This document shows positions 43,018 through 53,632 of a stretch of DNA of 64,000 nucleotides, one piece after another. Position 1 is the stretch's first letter. Each line of letters begins with the position of its first letter. The stretch comes from Doryteuthis pealeii. Lineage: Eukaryota; Mollusca; Cephalopoda; Myopsida; Loliginidae. The position numbers were made by a program, and so were the translations under genes. The notes below the pieces were generated by a model that saw only the letters and a list, made by a program, of their open reading frames with translations, was not told where the DNA came from and did not search any database. Location: positions 54,451,581-54,515,580 of the forward strand of contig CM042157.1 in the NCBI GenBank assembly GCA_023376005.1, written 5' to 3'.

Positions 43018-43543
43018 AATAAAACCAGCAAAGAATATAGTTAGCTTCTTTTATTATAGTAGACTGTGTTTGTACATACATACATATATATATAGAGATA
43101 GATAATATGGTGTGCTATATTCATAAGTAAATAGTGCTCAATATTGTTGATAGGGTATGTATATCTAATTTAGGGTAGAGTGGAGATGAAGTCAACTGGT
43201 AGTTTCTCCCCTAGATGAATGATTTTTAAACCATGTAGGTTTGAAAATCACATTTGTGTAGAATAAAACCAGCAAGTAATATAGTTAGGTTCTTTTATTA
43301 TAGTAGATTGTGTATATATATATATATATAGATATAGATAGATAGATAGATAGATAGTGTGCTATATTTATAAATAAATAGTACTCAATATTATTGATAG
43401 AGCATGTATATGAAGTCAATAGGACTTGGTAACTGGGAGTTTATTGCCTGTATGATTTTCAAATCAAGTTTATTGGTTTGAAAATCGCTTAAGCCAGTTA
43501 CCAAGCACCATTGAATTTATGTCCACACTACCTGAACTTATAT
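43018..43543 (+). mobile_element. Family D, tandem dimer
   Basis: AAAACCAGCAA begins at 43021 and 43264, a 243-bp period. Each unit has TTCTTTTATTATAGTAGA, a (TA)n/(GATA)n run (43080-43108; 43311-43358), TGCTATATT.ATAA.TAAATAGT and TTGATAG.G.ATGTATAT. The second unit ends in a hairpin (about 43411-43530) whose arms share ACTTGGTAACTGG and GATTTTCAAA. The first keeps only a small GATTTTTAAACC/GGTTTGAAAATC hairpin near 43224-43252. Confidence 0.75.
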
Positions 43544-43544
43544 A

Positions 43545-43795
43545 TATGATAATCATTCAATGAATCAATAAAATCAATAGTAATTGGTCCTTTCATGTCC
43601 CAGAAAACTGTCAGCATGACCTTCTTTACTGATGTACATATCACACATTCTTCTGTGAATTTCATATGGTTTACACTTCTCAGCCACCAAATATTTGATG
43701 ACAGACCTCTGTTCAAGCCTGAAAGCTTTGAATTGCCTTTATTTCAGAATAGCTTCAAAACAAATATTTATGTGAGATTGAAATAATTTTTGCTA
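43545..43795 (-). pseudogene. Mariner relic with internal deletion (M-d)
   Basis: The minus strand encodes NRGLSSNIWW (the region equivalent to QRSVIKFLVAEK in another frame) and then VKKVMLTVFWDMKGPITIDF with the second catalytic Asp. The fusion skips most of the N-terminal half, and everything after the TIDF is missing. It shares untranslated leader sequence (ATCTCACA.AAATATTTGTTTTG) with the 28465 copy, supporting common origin. Confidence 0.8.
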
Positions 43796-44060
43796 TGAAT
43801 CAATTCCAAACAATGTATTTGTGGAACAAACTTTGAAGAAAAGAATTTAAAAAAAAAATGTTACATAGTATATCCATTTGCTGAATGAATATTATTTTTT
43901 GGTATCCAAGTATCTTCAACTTTATATATCTATTGTAAGGACAGCTGTCAAATGTTTTGTTTTTATTTGGGTGGTATATGTTAAGGCAGGGAGGTGTATG
44001 TTTCAAATTAGTTGCTTACTTATTTATTTAGGTGTTTATGTGTCACCCCTAAGTCTCTTC

Positions 44061-44061
44061 T

Positions 44062-44097
<36 letters not shown>
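44061..44097. repeat. (CA)12(TA)n microsatellite
   Basis: CA units followed by a short TA run. Confidence 0.9.
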
Positions 44098-44105
44098 AAA
44101 AGCAT

Positions 44106-44214
44106 CTCTTCTACCTCCCAGCTATGGGTAAATCATATGGAAGGTTGTTTTATTTTATTTTGTTATGGTAATTGGTCTTGTAGAAGGTAAAAACACTGAA
44201 TTCAAAACCTGAGG
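44106..44214 (+). mobile_element. SINE-B, internal fragment
   Basis: CTACCTCCCAGCTATGGGTA, GGTAATTGGTCTTGTAGAAG and CTGAATTCAAAACCTG follow the order of the SINE-B body in plus orientation. Head and tail are missing. Confidence 0.6.
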
Positions 44215-44670
44215 TATTTTATCCAGAGAATCTGTAGGACAGTTGTGCACCATTCATCCGTTATCAGCTCATGTGTGGGTGATTCTACATAGGCCTTGGC
44301 TATGATTAACAAATTACCAGTGTAGGTAGTACAATTGCTTACATCTTGAATTGAAGTGTTGATTCCTCATATGGTACCAATGTGAGAGTTCATCATAATA
44401 TATGTATGGAATTAATATTTTTTGTTCATTGAAATATAAATATTTATAATGTGATGTATAGTTATTTACATCTTACCATGTGATTATATCTCATACTATA
44501 AATGCAGTTCATTAGCCAATTTTCTCACATTTTTGTCTGATGCTTGTGCACACCACCTGAAATTTCTAAGAATTAACTTTTAGTTTTCATGATTATAATA
44601 TTTTTTAGATTTTATTCATGCTCTGCCATAACATTGAGCCCTTCTTATGCAAAATTTTCTTATTTGCATT

Positions 44671-44675
<5 letters not shown>
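44215..44675. other. AT-rich non-coding DNA
   Basis: Nothing recognised. Confidence 0.5.

Positions 44676-44743
<68 letters not shown>
44676..44743. repeat. (TA)34 microsatellite
   Basis: 68 bp of uninterrupted TA, among the longest pure TA tracts in the window. Confidence 0.95.
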
Positions 44744-44745
<2 letters not shown>

Positions 44746-44898
44746 TGCTGTAGCTATAAGTAAACAGTGCTCAATATCATTGATAGAGCATTTGTATCTA
44801 AGTTAAGACTTGGTCTGAAGATTGCATAGGCGAGAAACTGTCAGTAACCAGGTACTGTTGACTCCATATCCATGCTACCTTAGTTTTACAACTATATA
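44744..44898 (+). mobile_element. Family D, left hairpin arm deleted
   Basis: AAACAGTGCTCAATATCATTGATAGAGCAT and then GATTGCATAGGCGAGAAACTG and GGTACTGTTGACTCC... match family D. The arm that would pair with the right side is almost entirely deleted, so no hairpin forms. The element begins at the end of the (TA)34 array. Confidence 0.65.
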
Positions 44899-44899
44899 T

Positions 44900-45675
44900 C
44901 AAAGTTATCTGGAATCCCTTTGGTTATATTTGCTTCTAAGACAGATTATTTGCTTATGTGCTTATAAGTTGAGGCCAATGAGTCCATAAGTTATCTGCCC
45001 TTGATTATGCTATATATTACCAAATACACAAGTTATTTTCTATTCATAATATCATTTCTATTTGTCTAGATTTATTGTATAAACTACCAAATCTTAGTTT
45101 TGAGCATTGGTGTTAGGCTAGTAATACTCATTACCACAATTTTAATTTAGAGAGAACAGGAAAATTGGTTTAAAAAAATAAAATTGAAAATAATATATTT
45201 TGTGATTCATGTAATACTTATATAGCTCCTACTTTCTTTGATGTTTTGGCAGAATCTGTAAAAGAATTCTAGATTGATCTTTTGCTGATGATAATAGTCA
45301 TTCCAAGAAGAAATTATCATATTCCAGCAATCATGCTCCCCTAACTGCCCCCACCTCACTTTTTTGTTGCTTTGCAGGTTCAGTGGTTACCTTAATTTTT
45401 CTTCCATGCAGGGGATGATTTTGTTGTCCAGCCATGGTTTAGCCTCTTGATTACAGCCAGACCACCCCCACCCCCTGGGTTTCACTTTGAGTTAACTAAT
45501 ATTAATCATTTACTTTTAGATATCAATTTCTTTTCACAGCAACTACTATTATAAAGTTTTTCCTTCTCACTCTCTTCCCTATTTTATTTCCTATTCTTTT
45601 CTCAATTCCCTTTTTTTTTCTCAGACCCTATTTTTTGATCATCTCTTTTTCTATTTTTTCTCCATTCTAATCAAT
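44900..45675. other. Mostly AT-rich; 45290-45480 more complex
   Basis: 45340-45480 has two acceptor-like sites on the plus strand (TTTGCAG at 45371-45377; CCATGCAG at 45404-45411) and, on the minus strand, an ACCATGG start context with 15 open codons to an AAG/GTAACC donor-like site. No homologous protein is recognised. 45560-45660 is C/T-rich. Confidence 0.3.
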
Positions 45676-45676
45676 C

Positions 45677-45679
<3 letters not shown>

Positions 45680-45740
<61 letters not shown>
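45680..45740. repeat. (CT)30 microsatellite
   Basis: 61 bp of uninterrupted CT. Confidence 0.95.
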
Positions 45741-45744
<4 letters not shown>

Positions 45745-45751
45745 GTTCATA

Positions 45752-46003
45752 CAGGTGCTACTTATTTAGTGTGTCTTAGCCAGGAATAGCCTGGTAGAAC
45801 CCATCCCTCTCCAGGTTTACAACTGGTTTGAATTTAGAGTTTTCCTCCCAGATCAGTTATCCTACTCTTTATCCATATCTATAGGGAGAATTAATCTCCA
45901 GGGTATTAATGCTATGTGAAATGCAAACTACCTTGTTCAGAATTTGAACTCAGATAACCATGTCCATTTTTTACAGTGATAACAGTTATACCACAAACAT
46001 CAC
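45752..46003 (-). mobile_element. SINE-B, variant tail
   Basis: On the minus strand: box A (GTGGTATAACTGTTATCAC) and box B (GAGTTCAAATTC) followed by a slightly shortened body and the same alternative 3' end as the 18263 copy (ACCTGGAGAGGGATGGGTTC, CAGGCTATTCCTGGC). Confidence 0.75.
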
Positions 46004-46210
46004 CTGTCTCTCTTTCACTCCATCTCATTATTTGTTTTATGTTTTCTATATCTTCCTCTCTTTCTCTCAATTAACTGAATGCTTCTTCTATTTACTTTTC
46101 TACCCCTCTCTTTTTTTTTCTTACCCTTTCACCCCCCCAACCCTTCCATTTTTAACTTTAGCTCTTCATTATTCTCTCTATCATAGTTTCTCCCTTTCTT
46201 TCACTTTTCC
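46004..46210 (+). repeat. C/T-rich tract
   Basis: Predominantly pyrimidine on the plus strand with interruptions. The 90-codon frame is compositional. Confidence 0.65.
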
Positions 46211-46560
46211 AAATGGATACTGTTTAGTTTGATTTCCACGAGTTCATCAACACAGCAGAGAGACTGTGTCCATCATTGGATTATACCCAGGAATTCCCAT
46301 GCTTGGAGCTGCTATAAGCCTGACAACTGACTGACCAACCAACCACCCAGTCAGTTGACTGACCGAGTAGCTGATTGGCTGGCTGGCAGCCAATCAGAAA
46401 CTTACTATATCAAATGTCATTTCATTAACTCTTTATACGGCAGATTGCCCAACACCACCTTCAGTAGCACGAAGAATGTTTCTGGTTATGAGTTTCCATT
46501 GCTTCTCGAATAGGAAATGGTGATTTGGTGTTGCTCAGGTCAAAATAGATTTGTGATTAG
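46211..46560. other. Non-repetitive island with CCAAT hairpin
   Basis: More GC-rich and complex. It contains GACTGACC/AACC/CAGTCAGT phrases (46322-46365) and a perfect hairpin CTGATTGGCTG/CAGCCAATCAG with a 5-nt loop at 46371-46397. No coding frame is recognised. Confidence 0.5.
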
Positions 46561-48280
46561 TGCATATACTCCATAGTGTTTTTATCTATATATATTTTCT
46601 ATAATCATAGTAGCATAATGAAAACAATGTTTTAATCCTTCTTCACAGATAAATATATAATTGTCTTCTTTTTTTTCTTTTTTTTCTTTTTGTCTTTTTC
46701 TTCAGTTGATAACATATGGAACAAGTTAAAACTTTAAAACTTCTAAGATAAACAGAATTAATATTTGCTTATGATTAATTAATTTTTAATCTTTAGTTAC
46801 CAGTTTCATAAAAGAATGTTTAGTAGAGTGGAAAAAAGATTGACAAACCATAAAAAATTCAATGAAGAATGAACCCAATTGTGGTGATTCACTCTGATTC
46901 ATATTTTTAACATAATTTACTATATGTATAGTTTTAAATCCAACTAAGTTTTTTTCTAAATATATTTTTATCAAATCTCTATTCCTGTGCACATTTGCAC
47001 AACTAATACTTGATAACTGACCATTCTCCAAATTATAATGATATAATTCTCTTTATCTATTTTATTTTTAAAATGTGTTTAACCCAGGTTAAGTATTTGT
47101 CTCAGTCACCACTAGAATCTTTGATGTTAACTGCTCAATATCTGGGCCAGCAGAACATATCATAGACCCATACAAACACACACACACACACAATACAGAA
47201 CTTAAATGATTTTATATGTATAATTAAAATTTATGATAAAGCTTTCATATGAATAAATTATATGATATTTATATATAATTTAATATATAAATTATATAAT
47301 TATATATGATAGGTTATAATTACATTTATCATTTTATAATAAAGCTTTTATGTGTATAATTAAAATTTATAATTAATGTAGGGTTTTATTATTAACAGTA
47401 CAGACCTTTTTTTCATAATTTGATAATTTTTTAATTATCATTTGTTTGTTATACCTCCTTAGGCATATCTTCTTTTTACTTTCTTCTAACATGAACTCTA
47501 AAAAAACAAAAAAAAGAATCTTTGCACAAAACATATAAACTATTAATACAATATCTATACAGATCACATTTTATTAAGTAAGATAGTTCCCAAAAATACT
47601 CTCTTCTTTTTCTTACCATTATTTAAAAAATCATCCAAATTAATTTTAATTTTTTTAATACTATTGCTGTTTTTTTAATCTGATTAGGCAATTTTTCAAA
47701 AATTTTATTACTTTATTAGAAAAATAATCCAATTGGTTAATAGACTTAGTTTTTGAAATCTGCCTTGAAAGGAAATTTACAGTTTTAGGGGAAATATATA
47801 AGAAAAATTGATGCCAAAATTTTCTGAAGAGTTATTTTGTCTGTTGATTTGCTGTTTATATAATAAAATAACCTAAAAAGATGACCCAAATAAATAAAAT
47901 GTAGAATAATTAGTAAAAAATTAAAGAAAAAAAAAGTAGGTTACCTTTGATCAACTAGTATTGATCATTTATTTTAATCTGTTTTTTTTTTTTCTGATCT
48001 GTCTCCTAATTTATAAGTTTTTCAGTTTTAGTCTTTATTGCATTCTATAAATTTCTTTTACCCACTGGCCTTGGTATATGGGAATTCTTAATTTTTTTAA
48101 ATCTTTTGTTTTTCCATTGAAATTTTTATTCACTTGCCATAATTTAAATCTACTGTATTAGCTATTTAACCAGATACCTTCAATTTTTATTGAATTTTTT
48201 TTAATGTCTGTAGATTTTGAAATAACATGTTTTAATTTATTTTTTTTTAATTCTAAAAGTAGAGTCTGCATCATCTACCA
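46561..48280. other. AT-rich non-coding DNA
   Basis: No gene. The phrase TATAATTAAAATTTATGATAAAGCTTTCATA near 47218-47250 has a near copy near 47338-47375 in a similar order, separated by TA-rich palindromic sequence. (CA)8 lies at 47177-47192. Confidence 0.5.
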
Positions 48281-48295
48281 ATGATCAGTTGGCAC

Positions 48296-48632
48296 AAAAT
48301 ATCTCTTTCTTTTCTTCTTATTAAAAATCATCCTTCATTCTTTTCTTCTTTCTCGTTTTTTTTCTTTTCTTCTAATTATTTCCCATCCTTCTTTCTTTAT
48401 TTCTCATCTTTTTTTCCTTTTCTATTTCTTATTTGTATTCCTTTTATTATTACTTATCTTCTTTCTTTTTCCACTTATCTTCTTTTTTCTTCTTTTTTTT
48501 CTTCTTCTTATTCATCTCCTTTCTTTTCTTCCTCATTTTCTTTCTTCTTTTTTCTCATCTTCTTTCTTTTACTCCTTTTCCTTCCTTTCTTCTTTCTATT
48601 TCTCATCTTCTTTCTTTCATTTCTTCCATGTA
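48296..48632 (+). repeat. Polypyrimidine tract
   Basis: About 340 bp, overwhelmingly C/T with scattered A. TTTCTCATCTTCTTTC-type phrases recur irregularly. The 146-codon and overlapping 71-codon frames, and the basic minus-strand frame, are products of the same simple sequence. Confidence 0.85.
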
Positions 48633-48649
48633 TGCAAACAATCTTTAAA

Positions 48650-49120
48650 ATTCTCATCGGAACAAATTTTCGAAAAACAAAAATAAAACAATCGAATCCA
48701 AAACTGATTTTAAGTGAATAAAACAATTGTTTTTATTGGTGATTTCTGTTGTAAACATTTTTTCATTTTGCTTAGTCTAGCCATTTTCAATTCCTTATTT
48801 TATATAATATGGCTTGGGAATCTGGTAGGTTCCTGGTGAAACAGCTGTCCATGATGATATTGATGCTTCTATTTAGGAAGAGGTGATGGATTCTTATTAA
48901 CATTTCATAGTTACTTCCATTATATTGAGAAATTGGTTGATTAAAAAAATAACATTCAGCATGTATGCAAAATTATCATTCAGTTGCAAATTGGACTGGA
49001 GATTGCTTTATTCTCTAAGTATCTATTATTTAAGTGATAATGTTGTGGGGTCTGCACCAACACTGAACTTCACTTTACAATCAACTAAATTGTCAATATA
49101 AATGAGATGATTATGAAATA
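48650..49120. other. Non-coding DNA with one shared block
   Basis: AAAATTATCATTCAGTTGCAAATTGG at about 48969-48994 matches 16575-16600, and the following TATTCTCTAAGT also matches, so 48960-49025 is likely a repeat of unknown type. Confidence 0.45.
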
Positions 49121-49215
49121 CTAATTAGAATCCTTCTCACATCTAGCTTTATTTCCAGGCATTCTGTTAAAGTCCAAGTGGTACAACCATAGAGTTGTAC
49201 TGACACAGCTACTGG
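49121..49215 (-). pseudogene. RTE-type LINE scrap
   Basis: The minus strand shows the LLYGCTTWTL-equivalent region (AACTCTATGGTTGTACCACT) and a following KLD-like part. Only ~90 bp is preserved. Confidence 0.45.
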
Positions 49216-49885
49216 TTGGAAGAATTACGCATTTATATTCAATGACATATGTATTTGCAGAATATATATATAGTCCTGTAGGATGTGAGCAGGGGTTTTC
49301 CATTTGTGACCTCTCTCAAAAAATGTTTTTTTTTTCTTTTGGGAGAGGTCCTTTGAAAAATATCTTTTTCATTTATTCTATTCATTTTATTCATTTTTTA
49401 TTATATTCATTGATTCATTTTTACATTCATTCTTAACTATATACATACATACATATATATATATATATATCTTGTATTCACATATATAGACATTTTGTTA
49501 TACATATAAACAATTATACCGATATACTCTAAATGACTATGGACAACCTTTTTTGAGAAGCCAGCCATGACCCATCATCAGTCGGGTCGCACTACTACAA
49601 AAAAATTTCATGTCATTTTTCATTGATGGTATCTCAAACCATTTTTACTACAGAAGCCTATACATGTAAGCATGTCTTAGAAATATTTTTTTTTTAAATT
49701 GTCTTGGTTGGGCCATTCAGAAAACAATGTCGGCTGCAATTTGTCCATAACTGATCAAGACAAAGATTTTCTCATAAAAATTTTTTTTTTTTTCAAATTT
49801 TATATAAACCAAAAAAAAAATGTTTATTTGATGTTCAGAAGTTACTAACAAAAATGCATATCAAATTGAATATTATATATATTAA
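49216..49885. other. AT-rich DNA with (TA)n
   Basis: (ATAC)n(TA)n at 49439-49470. 49540-49760 is of ordinary complexity without a recognised family. Confidence 0.5.
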
Positions 49886-50026
49886 CTTGATATTTAGGGC
49901 TGAGTCCTATTTTACTATACACAGTAAGCCCAATATTTCAGTTGAGCCATATTTACTGTACACAGTAAGTATAACATTTCAGGCTGAGTGCTTTTTCTTA
50001 TGATACATTGTAGCCTGATATTTCAG
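49886..50026 (+). repeat. ~43-bp minisatellite, 3.2 units
   Basis: GATATTT/AATATTT/AACATTT-CAGG starts fall at 49889, 49932, 49973 and 50017 (spacings 43, 41, 44). Each unit has GGCTGAG.CCTATTTTACT and TACACAGTAAG. The array ends directly at the start of a family C body. Confidence 0.8.
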
Positions 50027-50206
50027 GTATGACACTAAAACTGTGTCTGATGATGAAGCTCCAATTCTGGGGAGTGTAGAGTATTTCATCATTGCCATTA
50101 CTCCCAGTTCTACTCTTAGGGTCCCATCTATGGGTCAAATATAGATCAAATAGTGATATGTTTAAAAGTTATTTGTATTTGATAGGACAGTGTGAAAACA
50201 TATAAG
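50023..50206 (+). mobile_element. Family C, middle part
   Basis: CAGGTATGACACTAAAACTG through GGGTCCCATCTATGGGTCAA to TTATTTGTATTTGATAGGAC. The usual GTTGGCAGGGCTTAGAATA start is replaced by the 43-bp minisatellite. Confidence 0.65.
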
Positions 50207-50829
50207 ATCTCCAACCAAAAGTAGAATTTTCTAAATTCAATCTCTACCTGTAATTGATATTTTGAAGAAACTCCCAGAGATCTGCTGACACATCCTCTAG
50301 TTCTTGTAATCTCCTGTCAGACGGATTTGTGTCAAGTATTTCTTTGTCTTGAACCTTTTTGTGAGTGTCATGAGTGGATTAGAAATAGGGGGAAAAAAAG
50401 TAGGAGGAATAAAAAAGGAAAAGCTCCAATCTTAAAGAAAAGTTAGCTTTAAGCCGTTGTTCTCTTTTATGACAAAAACACATCGGTAATGGTGATGACG
50501 CCAAAGAGGTCACTTAGTAAGAATGACCGTCATTAAAGAGTGCATCCCTTTAGACGTTGTTCACGTGTGGAAAGTGAACTTTTTGATACTTTAAATAATG
50601 GCTGCCAATTTATATTTCATTGTATATTTATTTATTTATTTATTTTTATGTCTACTGTTATTTTGATTCTTTTCTTTTCCTATCTATTTGATATTGTTTC
50701 TTTTTCTTCCTTTGATATATTTTCTTTGTTTTTCACTATAAAAAAAAGTCCCTAAAAGGATCAATAAAAAGTTAATTTTCTCTTTTACTCTCATCAATAG
50801 ATCTCACTGTATATATCAATAACATTCTC

Positions 50830-50830
<1 letters not shown>
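50207..50830. other. Non-coding DNA, nothing recognised
   Basis: 50450-50580 is more complex and contains AGGTCA, TGACC and CACGTG words. Such words occur by chance and there is no supporting context. Confidence 0.45.
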
Positions 50831-50831
<1 letters not shown>

Positions 50832-50869
<38 letters not shown>

Positions 50870-50904
50870 GTATATATATATATGTGTGTGTGTGTGTGTA
50901 TGTA
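50832..50904. repeat. (TA)n(TG)n microsatellite
   Basis: (TA)16, a TATG interruption, (TA)n and (TG)8. Confidence 0.9.
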
Positions 50905-50947
50905 ATAAAAAACATTTGGTTATTTCCTATAAGTCTAACATGATCAT

Positions 50948-51060
50948 TCTTGACTGATAAATTATCTATTTATTTTCCCATTAAAATAACCCTAAACCCT
51001 AACCCTAACTTCTTTTTCCCTGGTAGATCAATAAATAAATAAATAATTTATCAGTCAAGA
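50948..51060. repeat. Interstitial telomere-like block inside an inverted repeat
   Basis: 28-bp arms (50948-50975 and 51033-51060) are inverted copies with one mismatch (CTTGACTGATAAATTAT.TA). The 57-nt loop contains ACCCTAAACCCTAACCCTAA (50989-51009), three units of the metazoan telomere repeat with one extra A. Confidence 0.85.
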
Positions 51061-51430
51061 GTGCTTTTAAACTAACATAAATACAATAGCATTTAACACC
51101 AATACCAATATACTAAACATCTTTAATAACTAGCACACTAACCTTAGCACCTCTACCTACAATAAATCCTCCTAACTGAATAATTCAACAACCACAAAAA
51201 AAATGCAATAAACTCTTCTAAGCAAATAAAGCTCACACCAAACAAACAACTACTGCAACTAATAACCCCCCTGAGGACAACCACTGACATAGAAAGCACT
51301 TAGCTAAAAGATATGGGATACTTTCTCTACCATCTGAATCCCAATGTAAAGAAAACAAGAAGATTTGAATGTCAACACATGAAGATCATAAAGAAGAACA
51401 AAACCTGCTTAAATAATAACTTGCTGGCAA
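51061..51430. other. A/C-rich strand-asymmetric DNA
   Basis: The plus strand is visibly A- and C-rich, unlike its neighbours. It follows the telomere-like block. No family or coding frame was recognised. Confidence 0.4.
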
Positions 51431-51434
51431 AATA

Positions 51435-51436
<2 letters not shown>

Positions 51437-51493
<57 letters not shown>
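51437..51493. repeat. (TA)n(TG)n microsatellite
   Basis: (TA)18 followed by (TG)10. Confidence 0.9.
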
Positions 51494-51499
51494 ATAATA

Positions 51500-51692
51500 A
51501 AACAGGATAAAAACTCAAGACTCAGAGTTTCACATTGTCAATTCTTAGGTGAGCATAGTATTCAACACTTTTTATTAGGAAACATAACTGATATTATGGA
51601 GCCTACCTGTGAAAGATTCCAAGAATATGCTCATTGGAATGGTAAGCAGGTAGTGACTGTTTGAAATCATATCATAAAGGTACTCCAATAAA
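51500..51692 (+). pseudogene. Mariner C-terminal relic (M-e)
   Basis: CERFQEYAHWNGKQVVTV and a stop at about 51608-51664, then AAAGGTACTCCA, match the 23021-23290 copy (CERFQECVDKDG...VETV, AAAGGTACTCA). Most of the transposase is missing. Confidence 0.6.
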
Positions 51693-51694
51693 AA

Positions 51695-52845
51695 TGTTGA
51701 ATACTAGCTCACCAGATGATCATCAGTGTAAAACTTTTTTTGATAAAATCAAGCCATTTAAACATCCTTTATTCTATCCTTGATCTCTCTTGGTGTCATA
51801 TATATGGGGGCATTATTATTTTTTCTAACAGTTGTAGTAATAGTTGGATCATTAATTTATTTATATTTTATGACTATTTTCTTTCATCTTGCAATCCATT
51901 CTGCAACAATGCAGTGACAATGCTGCTCATTGTTCTAGCTTGACAGGCCAAGTGGGTTTCTTTTTTTTCTTTTTTTCTTTTCTTTTCTTCATGTCTCCAG
52001 TATTTTTCTTTTTATAAAACCCTGAAAACAAGGAAATTTCATAGATTTAGTCTAAAACCCTGATAAACACCTAGATTTTTTTTTAAGGGATGAATTTCAT
52101 TTTGACACCAGCAAAATTTAATCAATGATATCCAAATGTTGAGCACTTAGTTTTATTGCTCTGTCAAAGTTTTACATGGTTAATTAATGTTTTTGAAGTT
52201 ATAAGAATCAAAAATTAAAACACTAAGTTTTTGAGAATAACATAAAAAGAAACTGTTGACTTTTTTGATTAATATTACAGAATATAAAATTTTTATTTAT
52301 TTAATTAACAAAGTGTTTGATTATATGACCACTTTATCGTAAGTCATAATGAAGATAAGCTTAGAAATAGATTTAAAATAATTTTTTCTTTTTCTTCTTT
52401 TGATATACAAGTACAAAAATTAACATTTGCGCAATCTATTTGCATAATTTCTTGTTATCAGTTTGATTTTTTTTTTTACTGTTAAATATTCAAAAAATTA
52501 AACAATAGAACATAAGTTTGTCTAAAAGTAAGATGTCTCCTTAAAAAAAAAACCTTTTGTGTAATCTCTTCATTGTATAATTTCTTATTTTCAATTTTAC
52601 TACTATATCTAAATGTTCATGTACAGCAATGTAGATCAGGAGAGAGAGAGAGGGGGGGGACAACTTGCTGAACAGGAATGTTATATTGCCTGCTGTATAA
52701 CAGGGATAGAGGAAATGGTAACAAACAATAGAATCAACAAATGAAGTGGAATTCATATATAGAAATATATAAAAAGGTTCCTTTTTCCTTTTAGAGGGTT
52801 TAAAATGAAACTAAATTGTTGAATATCCATTGTATGGTGTTGAGC
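51695..52845. other. AT-rich non-coding DNA
   Basis: No gene. (GA)n-G8 at 52639-52659 and homopolymer runs only. Confidence 0.55.
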
Positions 52846-52850
52846 TAACC

Positions 52851-52895
52851 CAAAACAAGTTATCTATGAACTAAGTTCATAGATAACTTGTTTTG
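52851..52895. repeat. Perfect 45-nt palindrome
   Basis: 22-bp arms (CAAAACAAGTTATCTATGAA-CT and its exact reverse complement) separated by a single A. There is no mismatch. Confidence 0.95.
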
Positions 52896-52899
52896 TTCC

Positions 52900-53400
52900 T
52901 TTGTGTATACATGAACTGAGGTGGCTTGATCCCAAAAGAATATGTTCTGAGTATTATTTAAGCCTGGTTATTGAGATGATCAAGGGAATTACTACTTTTC
53001 AAAGACTTGTAGGGTCTGGAATGATTACTGCTATTTATATGCTTTTGATGAACTCAAGAAAGCATTCACATCTTTAGTTTGCATTTTGATTGGTCATACC
53101 CAGGCCTTCTGATTGGCTAAAAAATGCTTAATTACTTATTATGTGATTGCACTCTGCTATGTCCACAAGTCAGACTGTCCATGACCTTGAATTACCTACA
53201 GGCCATTTTATATTTTTGAACCCTGCAATGTAGAGTTTATGAATCATAATGAGATTTGACTTAAGAGTGTAACATAAGTATTGAAAAATTCAAACCACAG
53301 CTCACTATAAGTATGTCTAAAAGCAAATAGAGATATTTGTTCTTTTAGATTTTTTATAGAGAAAAATAAAAAAAATAAATTAAAGAACCAATATCGCTCA
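52900..53400. other. Non-coding DNA, nothing recognised
   Basis: Moderate complexity; two ATTGG words at 53090 and 53113. No coding frame recognised. Confidence 0.5.
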
Positions 53401-53407
53401 TTAAAAA

Positions 53408-53632
53408 TCCTGGACAAGGCTGTTTGCATTTCACATAGCACTAATACCCTTGGGAAAGGTATGAATCCAAGTGTTCTCCCTCCAGCTATGGATAGTAGGG
53501 CAGACTAGGCTCTTTAACTGTTTTATGGCAACTGTTCTAATAGAAAAATTCTTAATTCAAACCTGTTAAACTCCAGTTAAGAAATTAACCTTGTGTCATA
53601 TCTGACTCGTGCAGGGTTGGTAAATATATATA
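53408..53632 (+). mobile_element. SINE-B, 5'-truncated
   Basis: Begins just after the tRNA-like head (CCTGGACAAGGCTGTTTGCA) and runs through the complete body to ATTAACCTTGTGTCATATC and GGGTTGGTAAATATATA. Confidence 0.75.

Noticed and set aside
48281..48721. 146-codon frame rich in F, S and L
   Set aside because: Translation of a polypyrimidine tract; a second long frame exists in another register and a basic one on the other strand.
50480..50580. AGGTCA, TGACC and CACGTG words as a hormone-receptor or E-box enhancer
   Set aside because: Single short words in 100 bp are expected by chance and spacing fits no standard receptor element.
50989..51009. True chromosome end
   Set aside because: Only three telomere-like units with ordinary DNA and dispersed repeats on both sides; an interstitial block is the only reasonable reading.
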